DNA of 64,000 bases from Homalodisca vitripennis (taxonomy: Eukaryota; Arthropoda; Insecta; Hemiptera; Cicadellidae): NCBI RefSeq assembly GCF_021130785.1, contig NW_025777440.1, positions 1-64,000 of the forward strand, given 5' to 3'. Position 1 is the first letter of the stretch. Every line of letters begins with the position of its first letter. This document shows, one piece after another, positions 28,501 to 36,869 of this stretch. A program made the position numbers and the translations under genes. The notes under the pieces are model-generated. The model was not told where the DNA came from and ran no database searches. It saw nothing but the letters and a program-made list of their open reading frames with translations.

Positions 28501-28593
28501 TTAACTTTTTCTGACATGGTGACGCAAGCTTACGTAATGTATTTTCCTGGAGTCCTCAGAGTAGAGGAGCTAAGAGAGACTCTTAAGGCTATG

Positions 28594-28612
28594 CCCCGGA
28601 CAGCTTCCGGGG
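28594..28612. terminator. Perfect GC hairpin
   Basis: CCCCGGA (28594-28600) pairs perfectly with TCCGGGG (28606-28612) around a five-base loop. It lies between the polymerase gene and the family-1 repeat cluster. A 3'-end or insulating role is only a guess. Confidence 0.45.
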
Positions 28613-28633
28613 TTCTGGAAGCGCGAGTGAATG

Positions 28634-28826
28634 AGACCTCTAAGGCCGGCGTAAAACCTGTAAGTCCTGGGGTCACGAATGAAGGTCACTGGCGCGGCCT
28701 AACAGCCCGTAAACCTGAATGTTGTGTGTGAATGAGACCTCTAAGGACGGACTAAACTCCTGAAAATCCTGGGGTCACGAATGAAGGTCTCTAAGGCCGG
28801 CGTAAAACCTGTAACTCCTGGGACCT
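28634..28826. repeat. Structured repeat family 1, cluster 1 (three units)
   Basis: Three units share a core of the form TAAGGCCGGCGTAAAACCTG followed by TAAGTCCT, each enclosed by a short stem. Unit 1 has GACCTC (28635-28640) with GGGGTC (28669-28674). Unit 2 has GACCTC (28736-28741) with GGGGTC (28771-28776). Unit 3 has AGGTCTC (28785-28791) with GGGACCT (28820-28826). In unit 3 both stem strands change together, so pairing is kept. A related core, GGCGCGGCCTAACAGCCCGT, lies between units at 28691-28710, and part of it recurs at 28870-28880. Three more units are at 39886-40042. Confidence 0.75.
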
Positions 28827-28898
28827 GAATGTTGTGCGTACGACAGAACCCCTGGAGGTACCCCACTGGCGCGGCCTAACCTAGAGTGCGGTCTCTTT

Positions 28899-29239
28899 CT
28901 ATCTTAAGGACTTACCTAAAGCCTCCAAATATTTTAAGAACATCGCGTTGTCCTCCTCTTCGTCGGAGTACCACCCGACGTCGTAATCCTCTATAGGTCC
29001 CTCGAAAGGGACACGAGACCCTGATGCTGGAAAAAAACCAATGCTCTGAGTATCTATCTGATTGAAAATCACTAGTAAACGTTCGAAAACAAGTATTACT
29101 TACCTTTAACGGTTGGTGATGGAGGCGGTGGCGGAGGAGGCGGTGGCGGTGGAGGCGGTGGCGGAGGAGGCGGTTGCGGAGGAGGCGGTAGCTCCTTGGC
29201 GAGTTACTGCCACAATACCACCAGCACCGTTGCCAACAT
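28899..29239 (-). CDS. Spliced minus-strand gene: poly-proline and acidic tail
   Basis: The first exon (29239-29104) begins MLATVLVVLWQ, a hydrophobic stretch like a signal anchor. It has a TAA at 29206-29204, then in the same frame a run of about 22 prolines broken by one glutamine. It ends at a textbook donor, AAAG|GTAAGT. The intron (29103-29027, 77 bp) ends in a T-rich tract and CCAG. The second exon (29026-28899) keeps the frame and encodes an acidic segment (DYDVGWYSDEEEDNAMFL) to a TAG. The frame continuity across a consensus intron is the main support. The in-frame stop is a mutation, an error, or a sign that the true start is elsewhere. No family recognised. Confidence 0.5.
29110..29195. 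repeat. GGN trinucleotide-rich tract
   Basis: Imperfect GGC/GGA/GGT triplet array. On the minus strand it encodes the poly-proline run of the spliced gene described for 28899-29239. Confidence 0.9.
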
Positions 29240-29350
29240 TGTAAACTGACCGCGTTACAGAAACGCGAGAGCTTTATGGAAGGGAGAGGTCACATGACCT
29301 CAAGTCAATGTCGCCTGGGGAGGTGCGAGTGTTTCATTCTAACTCAAACC

Positions 29351-29851
29351 ATGGCCGAGTTTAGACCATTCCAGCCACGCTCCCTGTTTGACCTCGCTAA
29401 AAAACCGTGGGTCAATCAGTTCCGTAACGACTTCCGTGCCCTTATGAATTTAGAGGTACCACTGACGGTCATGGACGCTCTCATGGAGGAACACGGTTTA
29501 TACGATTGCCTCAGTGCGGACTGTTTACTGTACACACCACTTGGAGGTGCACACTCTTACTGCAGTCTAATGTGTGTCATCAGGGATCTTGCTATAGAAC
29601 CTTACTTCCAGATGTATTTTGAAAGTCTTTACAGCGCCCCAACGCCTCCATTCTCCATTTGAGAAGATACCGTACGACCCCTAACAGTTGCATTTCTCCG
29701 TACGGAAAGAAGCCTTACGCTAGTTCCGGAAGTTTTGATCCATGTGGAAGATGTATATTACTTTTCGCTATCTAGCGATGATATTGAACATCTAGACAGG
29801 ACATTTCGCTGTAAAAACGTGCAGAAGGTCTCTGCTCAAAAATGCGTGGAG
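29351..29851 (+). pseudogene. Unassigned element protein, one frameshift
   Basis: The start is taken at 29351, where ACCATGG is a strong initiation context, rather than at an ATG 75 bases upstream. The first open part gives about 100 residues (MAEFRPFQPRSLFDLAKKPW onward, with several cysteines and aromatic residues) to a stop at 29660. Downstream, another frame from about 29688 to a TAG at 29849-29851 encodes a similar-quality stretch (LVPEVLIHVEDVYYFSLSSD). This suggests one protein of about 165 residues with a frame break near 29650-29690. No family recognised. It sits between the minus-strand gene and structured element family 2. Confidence 0.5.
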
Positions 29852-29902
29852 AGGTAGGTGCAACTGCTTCCGCTAAAACCGTCTAAGCAAACAAGGGATG
29901 GG

Positions 29903-30020
29903 ACAGTATTTGATCACCGGGCGACAACCAGTTACTTCTGGATTGGCCCTCAAAATCAAATACTGTTTAACCTGGGCGTCGAGCATGCGAGTGTTCGATG
30001 TGGGTGTTCCAAACCACACC
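29903..30020 (+). other. Structured element family 2, copy 1
   Basis: A 12-bp perfect outer stem, ACAGTATTTGAT (29903-29914) with ATCAAATACTGT (29955-29966), encloses GGGC/GCCC (29919-29922, 29946-29949) and CCAG/CTGG (29928-29931, 29938-29941). The 14-base string GACAACCAGTTACT (29923-29936) and the flank TTAACCTGGG (29967-29976) are identical in copy 2 (42598-42710), whereas the stems differ. A hairpin CGTCGA/TCGATG (29977-30000, one G-T pair) and another GGTGT/ACACC with loop TCCAAACC (30003-30020) follow. It lies just upstream of the integrase start. Confidence 0.65.
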
Positions 30021-30074
30021 ACTTAGACGAATATAAAATACCGGTATACAGATTATTTTTTCTTCATTTACAAA

Positions 30075-31015
30075 ATGGACGCGATAGCGAAAGAACTCCA
30101 CAGACCGGCTAGGCGTAACTATCCCAGACGCAGGGTTACGCTGAAAGGAATTAACGACCTGTATCAAGCTGACCTTGTAGAGATGATACCTTACTCGAGA
30201 GTAAAACAGAGGTTACAAGTATATACTGACGATGCTAAACTGTTTCTCAAAAATTTGCGTTTGCCGTTCCTATAAAGAACAAGACCGGTGCTGAAGGCGC
30301 GCATGCACTAGAACCTATACTGTCTAAACACAAGATGAAAAACTTTCAAACGGACCACGGTAAAGAATGGTACTACAGTTACGTAAACAAACTTTTAAAC
30401 AAACACAGCATTAACCATTACTCGACCTACTCACATTTGAAAAGTTCCATTGTGGAACGTCCTAAACAGAACCCTGAAAGAAAAAAATTTATGAGAGATT
30501 TACGGCACGCGGTAGCTACGAGTGGTTAAGTATTTTTACCGGACACAGTCAAGGAGTACAACAGTAGTGTGCACAGGATAATCGGTATGAAACCAAAAGA
30601 TGTTAGAAGAAAACAGATTCTCGCCCGTATAAATAAACATAATAAAAGTGGTTAAAACAAAAAATCCCAAATTCCGTGTAAACGATCAGGTTTAGGATTT
30701 AGCAAATACAAAGGTGTATTTAAAAAAGGATATCTAGCCAACTGGTCAAATGAAACATTTACAATATTTGCAATAAAGCCTACAAAACCTGTAACGTATA
30801 TATTACAAGACATAAGAGGTGATATTTTGCAATGCGGATTCTATAAACAGGAACTGATAAGAAGCGCAACAGGAAATGCCTTTCTCGTTGATAAAGTACT
30901 CCGGAGGAAAGGCTCCAAGGTCTTGGTGCGGTGGCGCGGTTTTGACGATACTCACAATAGCTGGGTAAACTCCAAAGATATTATTAAACCTAAAAAAGTA
31001 AATTATAAAACATGA
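30075..31015 (+). pseudogene. Retroviral-like integrase with C-terminal chromodomain, frameshifted
   Basis: This enzyme would insert the element into host chromatin. The N-terminal part begins at an ATG at 30075 (MDAIAKELHRPARRNYP). The DDE residues are visible in QADLVEM (Asp codon 30171), QTDHGKEW (Asp codon 30353) and SSIVERP (Glu codon 30455); the last two are about 34 codons apart, close to the family's D-35-E spacing. A later GMKPKDV is also typical. The C-terminus is a chromodomain (FLVDKVLRRKGSKVLVRWRG, about 30877-31000). At least four frame changes or stops occur (near 30220, 30273, 30470, 30528, 30652). The stop TGA overlaps the ATG of the next gene. Confidence 0.9.
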
Positions 31016-31731
31016 TGCAATATCGTGGAACCGTCATTACCAAAATGAAGCTCGTAAAGCAAGCCACGACGTTTAATGTCCACAACATGGACGAGTATAT
31101 AGGTAGCGGTTTAACTCGCAAAAACAAAAAACGGTCCGCTTTTACCAGACTCGATAAGAGGTTTAATTTGTAGGCCCTTCAAACTGTGGTAAAACAAACG
31201 TGTTATTTAATCTGATCACCGATCCGAACGGATTACGATTCGAGAATGTGTACGTATTTTCAAAGTCATTGTACCAACCAAAGTATCAATTACTGGCTAA
31301 AATGATACCGAAGGAAGTAGGGTATTTCGCGTATGACGATAGGTCATTGAACCGGACGAGGCTAAGGAAAACTCTTTGATGATTTTTGACGATATAGCTT
31401 GCGAAAAGCACGGCAATATCCGCAGTTACTTCGCTATGGGGAGGCACAAGAACGTAGATACATTCTATCTCGGTCAAACCTACAGTCACATACCGAAAAC
31501 AGCTGGTCAGAGACAATGCAAATTTCATAATACTCTTCAAACAGGATGACATGAACCTACACCACGCTTACAGTGATCATGTCAATACTGATATGAGATT
31601 TGAAAAATTCAAACAGTTGTGCAGTATGGCGTGGAAGGACAAACACGGTTTTTATCGTCATTAGCAAGGACGATGACATTGATAAAGGGAGGTACCGGGT
31701 AGGTATAGACAGTTTTGTTCAAGACCTATAA
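31012..31731 (+). pseudogene. A32/FtsK-like genome packaging ATPase, frameshifted
   Basis: It would pump the element's DNA into capsids. It starts at ATGATG at 31012, overlapping the integrase stop. The Walker A loop GPSNCGKTN begins at 31173 and Walker B MIFDDIACEK at 31379. FYLGQTYSHIPKT near 31470 is the conserved segment after Walker B. The frame breaks at an in-frame TAG just before Walker A (31171-31173), near 31375, and near 31530-31560. It ends in TAA at 31729-31731, which shares one base with the next ATG. Family assignment is secure from the motifs and position after the integrase. Confidence 0.88.
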
Positions 31732-31889
31732 TGGTGAGGATCTACACTTATAACCACATCAGAGGGTTCTCGGACAGGAGACTCCACAAAGTCAACTCAA
31801 ATCTGTGTACATGGTACTACCCGGACAAGAAAAAATTTTGCGGTAATTACTGTAGCAGACGACTACCACACGGTTTTCCTTTTCAATAG
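31731..31889 (+). CDS. Small Cys-containing ORF, 52 residues
   Basis: Starts at an ATG overlapping the ATPase stop (TAATG) and ends at TAG. The product has SDRRLHKVNSNLCTWYY and a CxxxxC pattern. The tight junction with the ATPase and element-like codon use suggest a real gene or the start of a longer one broken by a frameshift. No family recognised. Confidence 0.4.
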   Translation: MVRIYTYNHIRGFSDRRLHKVNSNLCTWYYPDKKKFCGNYCSRRLPHGFPFQ

Positions 31890-31951
31890 AAGGTGTTGGA
31901 GACACAAACGCCAAGGATAGTACAGTGCAACCATTCCTCCTGTAATTCTGT

Positions 31952-32876
31952 TAATGATTTCGTCCAGCGAACGGTTTTATAAACCGCGATATCTGGATAG
32001 AATTTTTGAAAAGGAGCCAGGAGAAAGGTGTACCGTTTGAACTCGTTGTATACCACGAAGACATGTTAAAGTGTACTGTGCGGGAATCGCAGAATCTCTT
32101 GTCCAGATTCAGACCGTTTCCAGACCAATTCGGTAAGCTTTTACCGCTGAGAAACGCGCACGGCGGTATATACTTTGCCCAAGTCTGTATAAAGATGTTA
32201 GAGTGCGCTTGTAAAATCCCACACACCTCACGTTGCATCATTCTCACGGAGCGAACTATACCTATTAGGAGACCCGTTACAATCTACAGACAAGTACTTA
32301 CTGGCCTCGAAATGCTACAGCGACATCAGCTATAACGTGGCGTACGGGCCGATCCCAGGTGGACTACCGAGAGGCGAGAGAAACAAAGAGTTTTGCGGCT
32401 GTAAATAATCTGTGCCAGAGCCTCTTTACTTCAGAATTTCTAAAGGTGGCTTTACCAACTGTCCCTATGTACTGTGAAATGTTCGGAATAAGTCTGATCG
32501 ACGGAGTGTATAGTATTACAAACCGTGATCAGTTTGAGGCGTGGAGGAGATTTACAGGAGCCAATCCTTGTGAGTTCTGGGCTACTCAACTCATACCTGA
32601 TCCATATACACGGTAGGGTGAGGAACCCTATCGCTCGGTTAAAAGAGTATATGGATAAGACGGTAGAGAATGACAAGTACACGGTGGCCGAGATCCCGCA
32701 GTGGAGAGACGGATGGAAGAGAAACGTTTGTATTTAGATCACGAGCGCAAGTGCAAATACCGAGATCAATCTACTTCAGGAAACTGGGTACGGTAGCGTC
32801 ACTTAGTGACATTATACACTACCTTAGAAAACACAAGAAACGCGCAATGTTTTTCAGACAAGTCGAACTACCGTAG
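31952..32876 (+). pseudogene. Core-2/I-branching (GT14)-like glycosyltransferase, frameshifted
   Basis: The clearest part is in one frame from about 31980 to 32335. It has IWIEFLKRSQEKGVPFELVV then YHEDM, like the family's N-terminal strand (W..F.., then y.VH), a middle HGGIYFAQVCIKMLECA, and RCIILTERTIPIRRP followed by Y...L, resembling the F.LLSE.CIP motif of Core-2/I-branching enzymes. These add N-acetylglucosamine or related sugars to glycans. The C-terminal part (32359-32876, other frames, ending in KHKKRAMFFRQVELP) is not recognised and could be a separate gene. There are frame breaks near 32000, 32330, 32610 and 32740. The fold assignment rests on pattern and order of motifs only. Confidence 0.4.
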
Positions 32877-32919
32877 TTAAAAGTGTCAACTCAAACACAG
32901 AACACGGTCAGTGTGCAAT

Positions 32920-33054
32920 ATGGAGCCAAACAAAAAGAAGGTAAGATTTGACGACAGAGTGAAGGTTCATTTCGTTCCAAGATACGATGAGTACAGAGGT
33001 ATTGATGTATCACATGTCTTTGAGCAAATGAGGAAAGCCGTATATAAATGTTAA
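32920..33054 (+). CDS. Short basic ORF with an RVxF-like KVRF motif
   Basis: A 44-codon frame opens MEPNKKKVRFDDRVKVHF and ends at a TAA inside the start of the next gene. KKVRFDD matches the docking motif by which proteins bind protein phosphatase 1, but so short a motif occurs by chance. It may equally be the N-terminal piece of the following protein displaced by a frameshift. Confidence 0.4.
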   Translation: MEPNKKKVRFDDRVKVHFVPRYDEYRGIDVSHVFEQMRKAVYKC

Positions 33055-34019
33055 ACGGACAGATGGTGTCATCATTGATAAAAATGGAGCGGAACGAGAA
33101 ACAGCTTACAGCTGAGATATCAAAGTTGAGAACGGCCATCAGGCGAAAGTATAAGGAGTTTAAACAAAGGGACTCTGTCTACCGAGATACGTCTGGAAAA
33201 CCAGTACAAACCACTCCTGTCTGAACTGCGAAAGAAAACCAAGAATTCCGAAAATATAAAAAATCGAACCTGAGGAAGAGCAGGAGATTAAAAGAGGAAC
33301 CGACCAAGTTCTCTTCCACTGTAACATCATCTCCGAGAGTACCCGCTTACTTACAGGACGACGAAGTGTTGGAGACTAGTGATCCACCTTTACCCGAAGC
33401 TAGCGATATCCTTTCCACCGCTAAAGGACAACTAGATGCTTCACAATGGGTGGAAAACACATTCCAAAATGCACTTACAGTCAAGTACATGAAGTCACTG
33501 ATGAAGGACATTCCTAGTCAAAGAAGAAAGATTGATTCCATATACGGACCACGCTATGATAACGGTACACTAATGATTGGAAACAAAGTGTTAAATTTCG
33601 ATAGTAACGGTTAGTATAGTCATAGATGATGTGTACTACAAACCTACGAAAGGTCTGTACGAATTGGTCTTTAAACGCGCACCGTTACATTACGATGAAA
33701 ATGATTTGGTCACTTACAAGGATATATTGAACAGGACACACGCTCACAAAAGAGGTTACAATTATAAAAGTACCATAAACCGTAAACAAATCAACAAAAT
33801 ACGAGCTTGTCATTTCAAAACTATTTCCCAAAGCTTACTCGGGCAAAGGCTTCAAGGACATGTCAAACCCTGATCCCGTGTACTACGACGATCCGAACGA
33901 ATTGTGTGAGAGATTAAAGGTTTTAATAGGTTCAGCTGAGGCGGGTAATACGGGTCATAAAAACGAAATTATAAAACATCGTGGAAAGAGTTGAGGGAGT
34001 TGAAATTCATTCCGTGGTA
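33048..34019 (+). pseudogene. DUF8207-type Polinton protein with N-terminal coiled coil, frameshifted
   Basis: The N-terminus is charged and helical (MERNEKQLTAEISKLRTAIR), consistent with a coiled coil, then low-complexity Lys/Arg/Ser. The middle open frame (33366-33614) ends with IDSIYGPRYDNGTLMIGNK. The next (33631-33873) carries KPTKGLYELVFKRAP and YKDILNRTHAHKRG. That succession is the pattern of the DUF8207 proteins common in arthropod Polintons. The last part (near 33900-33960) has a family-like NTGHKNEI. Its role is unknown, probably virion-associated. Frame breaks occur near 33175, 33230, 33620, 33815 and 33975. Confidence 0.65.
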
Positions 34020-34047
34020 GAAGAAAATTCCAGGTATAGAGCATTGG

Positions 34048-34056
34048 TATAAAAAG
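34048..34056 (+). promoter_or_regulatory. TATA box before the fibre-like gene
   Basis: TATAAAAAG lies 41 bases upstream of the ATG at 34089. Similar boxes precede several other genes of the element. Confidence 0.4.
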
Positions 34057-34088
34057 TAAAGGATGTTCTCTTAGATTACAGTTTCAAA

Positions 34089-35032
34089 ATGAGCGCGTGG
34101 ACAAGTTTGGTCGCACCGGTGGTGTGAGACCGGTAAAAGAGGCCCTCCTGGGGTCGGGTTTCGCATAACGGTAGACGGTAATTACGATATCAAGGGCAAG
34201 CGGTTATTGTAACGTGGGCCGATGCCCAGCAGAGTCTAGACGCTATAAACCTGCAGACCTTGGACAAGAAATTAAATGGCACTAAAACAGATATGACCCG
34301 GTCTATGCTCAAGACACTGAATGTGAATAAACTCGATGCCAGAAATAATAGAATACCTAACGTAGCTAACCCTACGAACGAAGCGGATGCCGTCAACTTG
34401 CGAACGCTAAATTAAAAGAACATTAACGTTCGATACTGAGATAATAGACGCCTAAAAAAGAGAATAATAATCAAACCTGAGCGATGGTGAAGGATTAAAC
34501 GACGCTGTCACTCTGTCACAACTACATAACCTTTACACCTATCAAATAAAATATTAGAGATTCTACCGTTATTTTCAATAATTTCAGACTTCCGCATGAT
34601 TGGAGGGCCGGTCGAACCTACGGACGCTACGACTAAACTATATGTAGATAGCCATATACCCCAAATTGGCAAAGAGGGGCATTGGAGTTTTGGACATAAG
34701 CGTCTGAGCGAGATTGAAGAGCCTCTATACGAGGGCGCGAAAAAGCTGTTAATCTCAAATACTTTCAAAAACACGCCATGAACAGAGCGGGGCGAAATTG
34801 GAACGCGCAGGCCGGTAAAGTCACTAATCTGGGAGATCCTACCGAAATGAGTGACGCGGTGACCGTGAATTACCTAGTGAGAGTACTGAGTAATGTTGTG
34901 CACGGTATGTACAAACTACTGGCTCCGACGCTAGACGCTATACACGTAACCGATAAAGACGAGTGGATCAGGATCAACATTGTCGACCCATACTTTAGGA
35001 AACTCGGTGACCAGGGTGAGATCGAGATATAA
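34089..35032 (+). pseudogene. Fibre-like protein: collagen-like start and tail-fibre repeats, frameshifted
   Basis: Near the N-terminus a short Gly-X-Y stretch, GKRGPPGVGF, lies near 34130-34160. It is followed by at least four diverged copies of a motif with the pattern aliphatic-x-N/G-x-x-x-P-(x)n-D-A-V/T-x-x-x-Y/L. Copies include IPNVANPTNEADAVNLRTL, MIGGPVEPTDATTKLYVDS and VTNLGDPTEMSDAVTVNYL; a shorter one, SDGEGLNDAVTLSQL, is near 34485. This spacing is that of trimeric fibre shafts in phage tail fibres, where the protein contacts the host surface. The C-terminus is VTDKDEWIRINIVDPYF and on to TAA at 35030. Frame breaks occur near 34130, 34218, 34410 and 34775. The fibre role is inferred from the repeat pattern and its place in a capsid-gene region. 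Confidence 0.6.
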
Positions 35033-35041
35033 GTAGGTTGT

Positions 35042-35340
35042 TGACAAATTGGACACGCTCTAGGTTTGCAACATTCGTCACTTTCGTCTTCTATAATGTA
35101 TCCTTTTTATTTTGTACCACATGGTATTTCAAATCTTTACCAATATGATTTAGACAGAGATGATCAACTGGCAGTACAGTATATTTACGGACCACCTGTT
35201 TACTCCACACACGTCCACAACAATCATCCACTACAACATCCACTACTACTACTACGACGACAACATCGACTACCACTAGGCCTACCACGCCTACACTTAC
35301 AGAATTCGACATTTGTAATTACGGAGAAGGGTATTAACAA
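35042..35340 (+). pseudogene. Matrix metalloprotease fragment with Thr-rich linker
   Basis: GHALGLQHSS (from 35051) followed by SSIMYPFY and DRDDQLAVQYIYGP is the second half of a matrixin catalytic domain: the last two zinc-binding histidines, the Met-turn, and the closing helix. The first part of the HExGH motif reads stop-Gln-Ile-Gly-His, so one zinc ligand and the catalytic Glu are lost. Everything upstream is missing, since the preceding gene ends ten bases earlier. After a frame break near 35195 a long Thr-rich linker follows (many ACT/ACA/ACG codons) and then EFDICNYGEGY to a stop near 35336. This is similar to the linker and first Cys before a hemopexin domain. Confidence 0.7.
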
Positions 35341-35351
35341 GTTTTAGATTC

Positions 35352-35690
35352 CGCATTCATGCTCCATGACGTGCAGGTTTCCATGCGTACTCGAAATATA
35401 CGGATTTGGAACACCGGCGAGAGGCCCGACAAAGAATTGGCCAGAAGAGCTTGGCAAAGGGTGTGAAATCAGGAGACGCTAGTGTAGGAGAAAAGGCCTG
35501 CGGCCTTAGCAGTGACTGCGGCCATGAAAAGCTAAAACAGCGTTTGGGGGTGGAAGAAAAGAAAAAAAACAAAGACAAAGCGAGGGAGGGGTAAGTCAAA
35601 AGGGCGAGGCCTCTACCTGAAACCTTACCCAAAGAGGGGAGGTCGTGGGGTGAGGAAAAGGAAGAGGTGTTGTAAAAAAAAAAAAACAAT
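35352..35690 (+). pseudogene. Small basic, Lys/Arg/Gly-rich protein, frameshifted
   Basis: One frame (35406-35594) gives MEHRREARQRIGQKSLAKG and a lysine-rich C-terminus (VEEKKKNKDKAREG). The neighbouring frame after 35590 gives GLYLKPYPKRGGRGVRKRKR and runs into a 13-base A tract. Such short, very basic proteins next to the protease and capsid genes suit a DNA-condensing core protein, but the identity is inferred from composition and context. The poly-A tract (35675-35687) is a likely site of length error. Confidence 0.4.
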
Positions 35691-35705
35691 CTCGATTACC
35701 GATAA

Positions 35706-36063
35706 AACCTCTAACAAACCACGAATTGATCCGTTACGCGAGGTTACTCAATATTCCGAACTTTCGAGGTGTATACATGAGGGGACACACTGCCCAAGAC
35801 CCCGCGGCTGTACGAGTCGGCCGTAGTAAATCTGGGCATTTCACAAGGTAAAGGAACGCACTGGGTCTGTTATAAAGAAACTAGGAAATTAGAGTGTACT
35901 ACTTTGACAGTTTTGGTAATCTGAGACCGCCGGTTAGAACTCGTATCTTACTTTGGGTCCGGTGTCAGTGTACAGTATTAACTATGAGCGTAAACAGTCT
36001 GATGACTCAGTAGTCTGCGGACACTTGTGTTTGAAGTTTCTAGCAAATAATGTTTCCACTTAG
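35706..36063 (+). pseudogene. Adenain-like (C5-type) cysteine protease, frameshifted
   Basis: This is the virion maturation protease of Polintons. LTNHELIRYARLLNIPNFRG marks the N-terminus near 35705. The catalytic His is in GTHWVCY (codon 35859), the acidic residue in YYFDSFGNLRPP (Asp codon 35906), and the catalytic Cys in CGHLCLKFL (about codon 36028). Each motif is in a different frame, with breaks near 35795, 35890 and 35950, and the gene ends at a TAG at 36061. No ATG in frame is visible just upstream, so the start is uncertain. The triad order and spacing fit the family. Confidence 0.85.
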
Positions 36064-36105
36064 CGGTTGTGGCCCCGCACGTATCTTGTGAGGTCTTTCA
36101 CACCA

Positions 36106-36744
36106 ATGGATTTGAGCGATGGGGAGTACGAAATCGGCCTAATTGACCCTGTCCACGTACTATACAATTCCGAACATTGAAAAGGGTATAAATGACAAGT
36201 TTCACTACGGTAAAGAGATAGTAATAGATGAAGGGTCGTACGAAGTTGAAAAACATTGAAGAATATATCAAGTCGCACATTGACGGAGGCGTGACGTTCA
36301 GTCTTAAGGCAAACAATAACACTCTAAGGTCCGAAGTATCGTGCAGTGAAGCGATACATTTCGAAATATATCGGAAATCCATAGCTCCTGTACTAGGTTT
36401 TCATTCACCGCGAAAAATGCTCGAGCCTAATAGAGTCCACATGTCCGACCTCCCCGTCAGTATTATGGCGGTGTAAACACGATACGTGTTGAGTGTAATA
36501 TCGCCCGAGGATCCTTTCAAAACGGTGTAGAAGGACACGTGCTGCATGAGTTTTACCCCGAAGTTTGCTCCAGGGTAATAAAATAGGTCGAGAAACCGAG
36601 CACAGTCATCTATTTACCTGTGAACGTCCGTAGGGTTGAACAATATAGCTGTCTCTCTCAAAGGACCAGGCCGGTGAATTGATAAACTTTAGAAACGAAC
36701 CGTTATCGTTACGTATGCACATAAGGAAACGGCAATGGGTCTAG
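36106..36744 (+). pseudogene. Penton-like minor capsid protein, frameshifted
   Basis: A single-jelly-roll vertex protein. It opens at ATG 36106 with MDLSDGEYEIGLI, changes frame near 36150, and shows KSHIDGGVTFSLKANNNTLR, then RVHMSDLPVSIMAV before a stop at 36474. Other frames continue with VIYLPVN near 36610 and close with INFRNEPLSLRMHIRKRQWV at the TAG 36742. These segments occur in the order seen in Polinton minor capsid proteins, and the gene lies between protease and major capsid protein as usual. About four frame breaks. Confidence 0.8.
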
Positions 36745-36869
36745 TATTTTAGAGAAGTGCCGTACACACCGTTCCCCTCATTCGATCACAAAAGACCGCG
36801 GTGTTAAACACCTAAGAACATCAAGTTTATTAGATCGCTGGGTTTTAAGTATGGCTCTGCTATCAATAA

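Noticed and set aside
34190..34396. Minus-strand open frame with hydrophobic segments
   Set aside because: Antisense shadow of the fibre-like gene, whose plus-strand repeats explain the region.
35091..35312. Minus-strand valine-rich frame
   Set aside because: Antisense of the threonine-rich linker of the metalloprotease fragment.
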